From Sulfuritalea sp. (GTDB lineage Bacteria > Pseudomonadota > Gammaproteobacteria > Burkholderiales > Rhodocyclaceae), in contig JALNZB010000017.1 of the NCBI GenBank assembly GCA_023229545.1, positions 1-64,000 of the forward strand: a DNA stretch of 64,000 nucleotides, given 5' to 3'. The translations under genes were made by a program, and so were the position numbers. Positions 8,636 to 15,556 of this stretch are shown here, piece by piece. The notes below the pieces were generated by a model that was not told where the DNA came from, did no database searches, and saw nothing but the letters and a program-made list of their open reading frames with translations. Numbering within the stretch: the stretch's first letter is position 1; every line of letters starts with the position of its first letter.

Positions 8636-10531
8636 CTAGTCAAACAGCACCTCGAACACTTCGATGGGTTCGCTCTTGCCCTTGACGTGAACCACCTCGC
8701 GCTTCCCGGTGCGGATGCCCTCCCCCGCCGCGCAGATGGACGCCGCGCTGGCCGCCACGACGCAGCCCATCTCCTTGGTCACTCCTTCCAGTCGGGATGC
8801 CGCATTCACGGTATCGCCAATCGCCGTAAACTCGCGGCGCTTGACCGAACCGATGTCGCCCATGACCGCCGGCCCGCTGTGGACTCCGATGCCGATGCCG
8901 AACTCGGGCAAGCCTCGGTCGGGAAAGCGCTCTTTCATCCATGCCTTGAATTTCTGCGCCTCCCGCGCCATGCCCTGAGCCGCCAGCAATGCGCGTCGAG
9001 CGTGGTCATCGTAGTGCACGGGCGAGCCGAACACCGCCATGACGGCATCGCCGATGAACTTGTTGACCATTCCGCCGTGTTCCAGAATCGGTTCGCAGGT
9101 CAACCCGAAATAGGCGTTGAGCATTTCGACGACTTCCTCGGCATCGAGCTTCTCCGAGATCGTCGTAAAGTTGCGAATGTCCGAGAAAAGTATGGACACT
9201 TCAAGTTTCTCGCCGCTCAGATTGGGGCGCTGTCCCTCCCCAATCAATTTATCGACCACGACATCGGACACGTACTGGCCGAACATCGACTTGAGATGGG
9301 CGCGCTCCCGCTCTTCGCCGGTCAGGCGCAGCGCCAGCGTGGACAGGTAGGCCGTCGCCAGGGCGAGATGGAAGGGCGCCACGGACAGCAGCAGATCCTT
9401 CTGGAACAACGCGTAGGCGGGAACGAGGATCAGAACCGAAAACCCCAGCCCGACGCCAAGCCCGCCGACCGGATGCAGGCGCAGGAAGAACATGACCGCC
9501 GCGACCAGAACGGCGACCAGCGCCGGCCAGGCAATCCACTGGTTCAAGTCGCGCGGATAGACGCCCGACATGATCGTCTCGATCGCGTTGGCGTGGATCT
9601 CGCCGCCGATCATCGGCTCCGTCGAATGGCGCGGCAGCGACCGTGAGTAGGGCGAAAAATGCCGGTCCGAGGTGCCGATGTTGTTCGGCGCAATAATCAC
9701 CGAACGTCCCTTCAGTTTCTGCACCAGCGGATCGGCCAGCGCATCGGGACGCAACAACCTGCTCATCGATACCGTCAGCATGCTCCCCGGCGGGCCGACA
9801 TAGCCGATGCGCCGCCGTTCACGCTGGCGCGAGAATCTTTCGCCGGCGAAGGTCCAGCCTTCGGCCAGGCTGTCGCCGCCGGTTGCGCGCAGGGCGAGTT
9901 GCATGGGGAAACCAACCCCAGGAAACTGGGGATCCGGAATAACCACGGGATAGTAGGTGCGCACCAGCTTGTCGTTGTCGGGAAAGTGGTTCGCAATGCC
10001 CGTGTCGTAGGCGCCGTTCGGCATCATCAGCAGGTGTTCCTGCGGCGGCCCCATGACCTCCATGTCGCCCTGCGAGGTCTCGACCAGTTGGGCGATCAGT
10101 ATCTTGTTTCCCGCAGCCAGTTGTCCGCGAAAAGGGGCGTCGTAGTTGCGCGACACCTCGCTATCGGGAAGATTCAGCTTGTGCAGCCAGGCCTCGGCAC
10201 TGACTGCGTAGATGAAATCGAGGCCGATGGACTTGACGCCGACATCGGTGAGGGTCTGCATGGCCCGCGCAAAATGCGGTTGCCAGAACGCCAGCGGATC
10301 GTCCTTGTATTGCAGCAGGGTATCGTCATCGACCGCCACCACGGCGGCATGAACCGACTCCCGCCTCTTCCCGGACAACTGATGCCAATAGTCGTAGTAG
10401 ATATTCTCGTAGTCCTGCAGCCAGCCGAGTCGCTCGCCCCCCAGAGAAATCAGCAGGGCAAGGAAGGTCACGGCGAGAAAATGCCCAGTCTTGCGGTATC
10501 GTTCGCCGGAGAACCAGCGCAGTTGAATCAT
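8636..10531 (-). CDS. CHASE2-domain membrane adenylate/guanylate cyclase
   Basis: 631 residues. One N-terminal transmembrane segment (about 20-36) is followed by an extracytoplasmic CHASE2 sensor (about 45-330, with VVAVDDDTLLQY and IGLDFIYAV), then three closely spaced membrane helices (about 335-405) and a cytoplasmic class III nucleotide cyclase domain (about 435-630). The cyclase has both metal-binding Asp regions (ILFSDIRNFTTISE and FIGDAVMAVFG) and the C-terminal dimer-active site segment (FTAIGDTVNAASRLEG), so it looks active. Product (cAMP or cGMP) cannot be fixed by eye, though the Lys/Asp signature resembles adenylate cyclases. It lies 136 bases upstream of the caspase genes on the same strand, suggesting it senses the envelope for this locus. 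Confidence 0.92.
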   Translation of the reverse strand: MIQLRWFSGERYRKTGHFLAVTFLALLISLGGERLGWLQDYENIYYDYWHQLSGKRRESVHAAVVAVDDDTLLQYKDDPLAFWQPHFARAMQTLTDVGVKSIGLDFIYAVSAEAWLHKLNLPDSEVSRNYDAPFRGQLAAGNKILIAQLVETSQGDMEVMGPPQEHLLMMPNGAYDTGIANHFPDNDKLVRTYYPVVIPDPQFPGVGFPMQLALRATGGDSLAEGWTFAGERFSRQRERRRIGYVGPPGSMLTVSMSRLLRPDALADPLVQKLKGRSVIIAPNNIGTSDRHFSPYSRSLPRHSTEPMIGGEIHANAIETIMSGVYPRDLNQWIAWPALVAVLVAAVMFFLRLHPVGGLGVGLGFSVLILVPAYALFQKDLLLSVAPFHLALATAYLSTLALRLTGEERERAHLKSMFGQYVSDVVVDKLIGEGQRPNLSGEKLEVSILFSDIRNFTTISEKLDAEEVVEMLNAYFGLTCEPILEHGGMVNKFIGDAVMAVFGSPVHYDDHARRALLAAQGMAREAQKFKAWMKERFPDRGLPEFGIGIGVHSGPAVMGDIGSVKRREFTAIGDTVNAASRLEGVTKEMGCVVAASAASICAAGEGIRTGKREVVHVKGKSEPIEVFEVLFD

Positions 10532-10632
10532 GTGCTTTCCTCTTTATTCTAGCCGGCGGACCACGACCGCAGGCGATCTCCGAGCCGCATTCTTACCTAT
10601 TCTCCCGAACGAGTCGAGCGGCGGTCCCGCTA

Positions 10633-10638
10633 TATAAT
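10633..10638 (+). promoter_or_regulatory. Probable -10 element for trxB
   Basis: TATAAT (within CTATATAATTCC) lies 33 bases before the trxB start. It matches the sigma70 -10 consensus, but I see no good -35 hexamer at the right distance, so this is a partial call. Confidence 0.4.
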
Positions 10639-10670
10639 TCCGCGACTCGATCCCCACTTGAAGGTCTGCC

Positions 10671-11621
10671 ATGAGCACTCGTCACTCCCGCCTGCTGATC
10701 CTCGGTTCCGGCCCGGCCGGCTACACCGCCGCCGTCTATGCGGCCCGCGCCAACCTGAAGCCGGTATTGATCACCGGCATGGCCCAGGGCGGGCAACTGA
10801 TGACCACCACCGATGTCGATAACTGGCCGGCCGACGCCGACGGCGTGCAAGGCCCCGAGCTGATGGCGCGCTTTGAAAAACACGCGGTGCGCTTTCAGAC
10901 CGAGATTATTTTCGACCACATTCACACGGCATTGCTCAAGGAGAAGCCGCTCCGCCTGATCGGCGACTCCGGCGAATACACCTGCGACGCGCTGATCATC
11001 GCCACTGGCGCTTCGGCACAATATCTTGGCATCCCTTCCGAGGAAGCCTTCGCCGGCAGGGGCGTTTCCGCCTGCGCCACCTGCGACGGGTTTTTCTACA
11101 AGAACCAGCAGGTCGCAGTAGTCGGCGGTGGCAACACGGCGGTCGAGGAAGCGCTGTACCTGGCCAATATCGCCAGCCACGTCACCGTCGTGCATCGCCG
11201 CGACAAGTTTCGCGGCGAGAAGATTCTTCAGGACAAGCTGTTCGAGAAGGAGAAAGCGGGCAAAGTCACCATCAAGTGGGACTCGACGCTGGACGAGGTG
11301 CTCGGCGACAAATCCGGCGTCACCGGCATGCGCATCAAGAACGTCAAGACCGGCGCCAGCGAGGACATTGCGCTGACGGGCGTGTTCATCGCCATCGGCC
11401 ACAAGCCCAACACCGACCTGTTCGTCGGCCAACTGGACATGGAAAACGGCTACATCGCCACCCAGTGCGGTCGCGGCGGCAATGCCATGGCTACCAGCAT
11501 CCCCGGCGTGTTTGCCGCCGGCGACGTGCAGGACCACATCTACAAACAGGCCGTGACCAGCGCCGCCACCGGCTGTCAGGCCGCGCTCGACGCCGAGCGC
11601 TATCTCGACAGCCTAGACTGA
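10671..11621 (+). CDS. trxB: Thioredoxin-disulfide reductase
   Basis: 316 residues, normal for TrxB. It reduces oxidised thioredoxin with NADPH through FAD and a redox-active disulfide in the cytoplasm. Visible: N-terminal FAD Rossmann motif (LGSGPAGYTAA, 11-21), the redox pair in ACATCDG (C135 and C138), a second Rossmann motif for NADPH (VVGGGNTAVEEA, near 152), the HRRDKFR segment that contacts the NADP phosphate, and the C-terminal FAD motif (GVFAAGDVQD). GAAGG lies about 7 bases before the ATG. It is followed on the same strand by the Smr-domain gene after 52 bases. Confidence 0.98.
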   Translation: MSTRHSRLLILGSGPAGYTAAVYAARANLKPVLITGMAQGGQLMTTTDVDNWPADADGVQGPELMARFEKHAVRFQTEIIFDHIHTALLKEKPLRLIGDSGEYTCDALIIATGASAQYLGIPSEEAFAGRGVSACATCDGFFYKNQQVAVVGGGNTAVEEALYLANIASHVTVVHRRDKFRGEKILQDKLFEKEKAGKVTIKWDSTLDEVLGDKSGVTGMRIKNVKTGASEDIALTGVFIAIGHKPNTDLFVGQLDMENGYIATQCGRGGNAMATSIPGVFAAGDVQDHIYKQAVTSAATGCQAALDAERYLDSLD

Positions 11622-11673
11622 CAAGCGCTGACGGCGGTGGGCGGCTCCGATTCCCTTTCCACGGCCTGCCCCC

Positions 11674-12225
11674 ATGGCGAAACGCACCTCTCCGACGCCG
11701 GAAGAACGCGCCGCATTCCGGCAAGCGGTGGCCGATGTTCAGCCGCTGACTTCGGATCGCGTCCATCACCAACCGCCCTTGCCACCGCCCATCCCGCGCC
11801 AGCATCTGCGCGACGAAGCCGCCGCGCTCGATGAATCCCTGCATGGCCCGGCGCTGATCGACCTCTACCTGGAAGGCGGCGACGAAGCCGCCTGGCGGCG
11901 CGACGGCCTGCCGAAGACATGGTTACGCGATTTGCGGCGCGGGCGCTGGGTGACGCAGGAAAAGCTGGATCTGCACGGGCTGAATCGCGACGAGGCGCGC
12001 AGTGCCTTCGTCACCTTCCTCGCCGAATGCCAGCATCATGGCTATCGCTGCGTCCGTATCGTGCACGGCAAGGGCCTGAGTTCGCCCGGTCGCGAGCCGG
12101 TGCTGAAGAAGCTGGTGCTGGGCTGGCTGAGCCAGCGCCAGGAAGTGCTGGCCTTCTGTCAGGCCCGTGCCGCCGAGGGCGGTGCCGGTGCGGTAGTGGT
12201 ACTGCTCGCTGCCCCAAAAAGGTAA
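11674..12225 (+). CDS. Smr-domain protein (SmrA/SmrB-like putative endonuclease)
   Basis: 183 residues. A charged N-terminal region (1-85) contains the EERAAFRQAVADVQPL and DRVHHQPPLPP segments typical of the proteobacterial Smr family (the YdaL/SmrA group). Residues about 95-180 are the Smr domain: LDLHGLNRDEA, with the LDLHG motif that carries the proposed catalytic residues, and IVHGKGL, followed by the conserved helix and AVVVLL strand. Smr domains of this sort act on nucleic acids, and some relatives rescue collided ribosomes. Which substrate this one uses cannot be seen. It is in line with trxB, but a shared role is not implied. Confidence 0.88.
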   Translation: MAKRTSPTPEERAAFRQAVADVQPLTSDRVHHQPPLPPPIPRQHLRDEAAALDESLHGPALIDLYLEGGDEAAWRRDGLPKTWLRDLRRGRWVTQEKLDLHGLNRDEARSAFVTFLAECQHHGYRCVRIVHGKGLSSPGREPVLKKLVLGWLSQRQEVLAFCQARAAEGGAGAVVVLLAAPKR

Positions 12226-12312
12226 ACGGAAAAGGACGCGAAGCCACGCGGCGGCAGCCCGCGCGAACTCCGAAAGCGCTTCTGGCACCCAAACGTAGCG
12301 CTCATTCCTTCT

Positions 12313-12329
12313 CTTAAGCGCCGTTTAAG
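12313..12329 (+). promoter_or_regulatory. PmrA/QseB-type box: CTTAAG-N5-TTTAAG direct repeat
   Basis: The sequence CTTAAGCGCCGTTTAAG is two hexamers of the form YTTAAG, one helical turn apart (11-base period). This is the architecture recognised by PmrA/QseB-type OmpR-family regulators. It sits 47 bases before the SHP gene, the first gene of an operon that ends with such a regulator and its kinase, so autoregulation is the simplest reading. Confidence 0.65.
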
Positions 12330-12375
12330 CGACGCCCTCCATGATTCGTTTCACTCAACGACCAAGGAGGTTCCC

Positions 12376-12756
12376 ATGCGACACATTCTCATCATCGCCA
12401 CAGTGTTTTTCACCGCCAGCGCACAGGCCGAAACCCCGCGCGATTTTCTCCAGCGCTTCGAGAAGGAAGCCGGCGCGGCGGCTTCGCCTGAGCGCGGCGC
12501 GCGCTTCTTCACCACCAAACAGGGCGGCGAGTGGAGCTGCTCTTCCTGCCATACCGGGACGCCGACGCAAGCGGGCCGTCACGCCAAGACCGACAAGGCC
12601 ATCACCCCGCTGGCGCCCGCCGCCAACGCCGAGCGCTTTACCGATGCCGCCAGGGTGGACAAATGGTTCCGTCGCAACTGCAACGACACCCTCAACCGGG
12701 TATGCAGCGCACAGGAAAAGGCCGATGTCATAGCCTGGCTGCTGAGCCTCAAATAG
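12376..12756 (+). CDS. shp: SHP-type oxygen-binding monoheme cytochrome c (DUF1924 family)
   Basis: 126 residues. The signal peptide is 1-18 (cut after AQA). One heme site, CSSCH, is at 55-59. The C-terminal part has RNCNDTLNRVC, an Asn-containing segment between two cysteines; in the known SHP family an Asn serves as the sixth heme ligand and the cysteines form a disulfide. The start is supported by AGGAGG 7 bases upstream. The next genes encode a diheme cytochrome c and a cytochrome b561, the same trio as the SHP/DHC/cytochrome b cluster of Rhodobacter sphaeroides. The periplasmic product is expected to bind O2, NO or similar small ligands when reduced by DHC. The physiological substrate is unknown. 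Confidence 0.88.
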   Translation: MRHILIIATVFFTASAQAETPRDFLQRFEKEAGAAASPERGARFFTTKQGGEWSCSSCHTGTPTQAGRHAKTDKAITPLAPAANAERFTDAARVDKWFRRNCNDTLNRVCSAQEKADVIAWLLSLK

Positions 12757-12770
12757 GATTGGAGAACACC

Positions 12771-13232
12771 ATGAAAAAGTCCGCCTGCTGCCTTGCCTTC
12801 GCCATCCTTTCCCTGCCGGCCCTCGCCGGCAATTACGCCGTGCCAAAAAACGCGGCCTTCGAGGAAGAATGCGCCTCCTGCCACATGGCCTTCCCGCCAC
12901 AGATGCTGCACGCCGACTCGTGGCGCGCGATGATGGGCAACCTGTCGCGCCACTTCGGCTCCGACGCCAGCCTCGACGAAAAACGCCGTACCGCCATCGC
13001 CGACTTTCTGGTCGTCAACGCCAACGGTCGCAAGACGGGGAACACCCGCGATACCGCCGGCAAGCCGCTGTTGCGCATCACCGAGACCGAGCGCTTCGTC
13101 AGGAAGCATCGCGAGATATCCGCCGCCACCTGGCAGCGCGCTTCGATCAAGAGCCCGGCCAACTGCGTCGCCTGTCACCGCCAGGCCGCAGCGGGCAATT
13201 ACGACGAACATGCCATTCAAATTCCCAAGTGA
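12771..13232 (+). CDS. Diheme cytochrome c, DHC family
   Basis: 153 residues from ATG 12771, which has GGAGAA just upstream. The frame is open further upstream only as an overlap with the SHP gene. Signal peptide is 1-19 (cut near ALAG). Two heme-binding sites are present, CASCH at 34-38 and CVACH at 132-136, in the arrangement of the DHC family, with the first heme near the N-terminus and the second near the end. It is the likely periplasmic electron donor to the SHP protein encoded 14 bases upstream, itself reduced by the membrane cytochrome b561 encoded 8 bases downstream. The tight spacing indicates one operon. Confidence 0.9.
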   Translation: MKKSACCLAFAILSLPALAGNYAVPKNAAFEEECASCHMAFPPQMLHADSWRAMMGNLSRHFGSDASLDEKRRTAIADFLVVNANGRKTGNTRDTAGKPLLRITETERFVRKHREISAATWQRASIKSPANCVACHRQAAAGNYDEHAIQIPK

Positions 13233-13240
13233 GAAACGCC

Positions 13241-13789
13241 ATGAACCCCGATACCCGTGCCATCCGCGTCTGGGATCTGCCGACGCGACTGTTTCACTGG
13301 TCGCTGGTGGCGAGTTTCGCCACTGCCTTCCTTACTTCCGAATCCGAAAAGCTGCGCGACATCCACGTCATTGCCGGCTACACGCTCGCCGGCTTGCTGG
13401 TGTTCCGCTTGCTGTGGGGCTTCGTCGGCGGCGGTTATTCGCGCTTTGCCGAATTCCTGCCGACGCCGCGAAAAGTGATCGACTACCTCAAGTCGTTGCT
13501 GAACGGAAAACCGCAGCACTACATCGGTCACAATCCGGCCGGCGCGGTGGCCATCTTTCTGCTGCTGGGCATGGGCGCCGTTGCCTCTGCCAGCGGCTGG
13601 GCAGTGTATGAGAGTCTGGGCGGTCACTTCATGGAAGAACTGCACGAAGTCGTCGCCAATGGCATGATGGCGCTTGTCGCCATTCACATCGCTGGCGTCA
13701 TTGTCAGCAGTTGGCTGCACAAGGAGAATCTCATCCGGGCGATGATTACGGGCTGGAAGCATCTACGCAATGCGGATACTGCTGGTTGA
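13241..13789 (+). CDS. Cytochrome b561-type membrane protein
   Basis: 182 residues with four hydrophobic segments (about 16-32, 42-60, 103-125 and 145-162). Candidate heme b ligand histidines lie in TRLFHWSL, LRDIHVIAGY, MEELHEVVAN and ALVAIHIAGV, the usual pattern for the prokaryotic cytochrome b561 family. The ATG follows the DHC stop by 8 bases. It should oxidise quinol in the inner membrane and pass electrons to the diheme and SHP cytochromes. Its 3' end overlaps the start of the response regulator gene by 20 bases, so the electron carriers and their regulator are translationally linked. Confidence 0.92.
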   Translation: MNPDTRAIRVWDLPTRLFHWSLVASFATAFLTSESEKLRDIHVIAGYTLAGLLVFRLLWGFVGGGYSRFAEFLPTPRKVIDYLKSLLNGKPQHYIGHNPAGAVAIFLLLGMGAVASASGWAVYESLGGHFMEELHEVVANGMMALVAIHIAGVIVSSWLHKENLIRAMITGWKHLRNADTAG

Positions 13790-14441
13790 AGATGACGCCC
13801 TGCTCGGCGACGCGCTCCAGGCCGGCCTGCGCCAAGCCGGCCACGCCGTCGACTGGGCGCGGGACGGCGTCGGCGCCGAAACGGCGCTGATGACGGAAGA
13901 TTACGCCGCCGTGGTGCTCGATCTCGGGCTGCCGCGAATGGACGGCCTCGAAGTATTGCGCCACCTGCGGGCGAAAAAAAAGGCCCTGCCGGTGCTGATC
14001 CTCACCGCCCGCGACACCGTGAATGACCGCATCCGTGGCCTCGATGCCGGGGCCGACGATTATCTGGTCAAGCCCTTCGATCTGGGCGAACTGACCGCGC
14101 GCCTGCGCGCTTTGCTGCGACGCGCCGGCGGCCAGCCGTCGCCGCTGCTGACCAGCGCCGGAGTCACGCTCGATCCGGCGACGCGACGCGTCGAATGCGG
14201 GGGAAAAGAAATTGAGCTATCGGCCAAGGAATACGCCCTGTTGCATGCCCTGATGCAACAGCCGGGACGCGCGCTTTCACGCGCCCAGCTCGAACAGCAT
14301 CTCTACGCCTGGGGCGACGAAATCGGCAGCAACGCGGTCGAGGTCTACGTCCATCATCTGCGGCGCAAGCTGGGGGCGGACGTCATCCGCACCCTGCGCG
14401 GCATCGGTTACGTCGTCGCCAAGCCAGGAAATCCGTCGTGA
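13770..14441 (+). CDS. qseB: OmpR-family response regulator, QseB/PmrA-like
   Basis: 223 residues, standard for the family. Receiver domain 1-115 has acidic pocket VEDD, phosphoacceptor D51 (VVLDLGLPRMDG), Thr in LTARD and Lys in DYLVKPF. The winged-helix DNA-binding domain is about 125-220, with LSAKEYALLHALMQ, NAVEVYVHHLRRKLG and TLRGIGYV. It is coupled to its kinase gene by a GTGA overlap and to cytochrome b561 by a 20-base overlap. A matching YTTAAG-N5-YTTAAG box lies upstream of the operon at 12313. The QseB symbol is by family resemblance, not by proven function. Confidence 0.88.
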   Translation: MRILLVEDDALLGDALQAGLRQAGHAVDWARDGVGAETALMTEDYAAVVLDLGLPRMDGLEVLRHLRAKKKALPVLILTARDTVNDRIRGLDAGADDYLVKPFDLGELTARLRALLRRAGGQPSPLLTSAGVTLDPATRRVECGGKEIELSAKEYALLHALMQQPGRALSRAQLEQHLYAWGDEIGSNAVEVYVHHLRRKLGADVIRTLRGIGYVVAKPGNPS

Positions 14442-15556
14442 AGCGTCCATTGTCCCTGCGCGCCAGACTGGTCGGGCTGACGCTGCTGGCGGTCGCCATG
14501 GTCTGGCTGGTGACCGCATTTTTTACGTGGCGCGAGACGCGGCACGAACTGGAAGAATTGCTGACCCATCCGCCGAGCACCGCCGCCGCCCACTTCGCCA
14601 AAGAACGCAATGAGGTGGCCGGCGAAATTGCCGGGCAATTGCTCAAGCCGATGCTGTTCGCCCTGCCCGCGCTGGCGGTGTTGCTGGTGATCGCCATCGG
14701 CTTTGCGCTGGCCCCCTTGCGCCAACTTGCGCGCGATGTCGCCACACGCGCACCCGACCGGCTCGATCCGCTGCCCATCGAAAGCCTGCCCGCTGAAGTC
14801 GTTCCTTTGGTGACGCGACTCAACAGTCTGTTTGCCGACATCATGCGCGCGCTGGAAAACGAGCGCCGCTTTACCGCCGACGCCGCCCACGAGCTGCGCA
14901 CGCCGCTGGCCGCGCTCAAAGCGCAGGCGCAGGTGGCGCTGGCTGCAACGGACGCGCCGCAACGGCAGCACGCCCTGACGCAAATCATCGTCGGCTGCGA
15001 CCGCGCCACGCATCTGGTAGTGCAGTTGCTGACGCTGGCGCGGCTGGATGCCGGCGCTTCGCACCCGATGCAGGACATCGCGCTACGACCGATTGCCGAG
15101 GAGGTGCTGGCCATCAGTGCCGGCGACGCCATCGAGCGTCGTTGCGACCTCGTGCTGAACGACGGCGACGCGCAGGTCCGGGGCGATGCCGTGCTGTTGC
15201 AGGTGTTGCTGCGTAACCTGATCGACAACGCCCTGCGCCACGGCGGCGCCACGCAGATCGAGGTGGCCATCGCAACGCAGGGCGCGCAAGCGGTACTGAG
15301 CGTCAGCGACGACGGGTGCGGAATTGCGGCGGACGAACGCGAACACGTGCGGCAACGCTTTTACCGTAGCGCCAGCGCCGACTCCGGGGACAACTCCACG
15401 GGCAGCGGACTCGGACTTTCCATCGTCGGGCGCATCACCGAATTGCACGGCGGTACGCTGGACATCGCCTGTCCGACCTCGGGCCAAGGCGTTTCGCTGC
15501 GGGTATCTCTGCCACTCAGCGGCAGAGATACCGGCGCAGCGACTATTCGTCTTTAA
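14438..15556 (+). CDS. qseC: Membrane sensor histidine kinase, QseC-like
   Basis: 372 residues, starting GTG within the stop of the response regulator gene. Two transmembrane segments (about 9-30 and 71-92) flank a very short extracytoplasmic loop of about 40 residues (typical QseC has over 100), so its input domain looks reduced. HisKA with phosphoacceptor H151 (HELRTPLAAL), then HATPase_c with N-box NLIDNALRHGG, G1 DDGCGIA and G2 GSGLGLSIV. It should phosphorylate the QseB-like partner. With the small sensor loop, the signal may come through the adjacent redox proteins or the membrane. The last codons contain a 12-base perfect hairpin and overlap the convergent ATPase gene by 14 bases. Confidence 0.88.
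   Translation: MKRPLSLRARLVGLTLLAVAMVWLVTAFFTWRETRHELEELLTHPPSTAAAHFAKERNEVAGEIAGQLLKPMLFALPALAVLLVIAIGFALAPLRQLARDVATRAPDRLDPLPIESLPAEVVPLVTRLNSLFADIMRALENERRFTADAAHELRTPLAALKAQAQVALAATDAPQRQHALTQIIVGCDRATHLVVQLLTLARLDAGASHPMQDIALRPIAEEVLAISAGDAIERRCDLVLNDGDAQVRGDAVLLQVLLRNLIDNALRHGGATQIEVAIATQGAQAVLSVSDDGCGIAADEREHVRQRFYRSASADSGDNSTGSGLGLSIVGRITELHGGTLDIACPTSGQGVSLRVSLPLSGRDTGAATIRL
15502..15532. terminator. Strong hairpin inside the 3' end of the qseC-like gene, possible bidirectional terminator
   Basis: GGTATCTCTGCC (15502-15513) and GGCAGAGATACC (15521-15532) form a perfect 12-base-pair stem with loop ACTCAGC. It lies at the junction of two convergent genes whose ends overlap (stops at 15556 and 15543). 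There is no clear T-run on either side, so termination is inferred from position and stem strength only. Confidence 0.45.
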
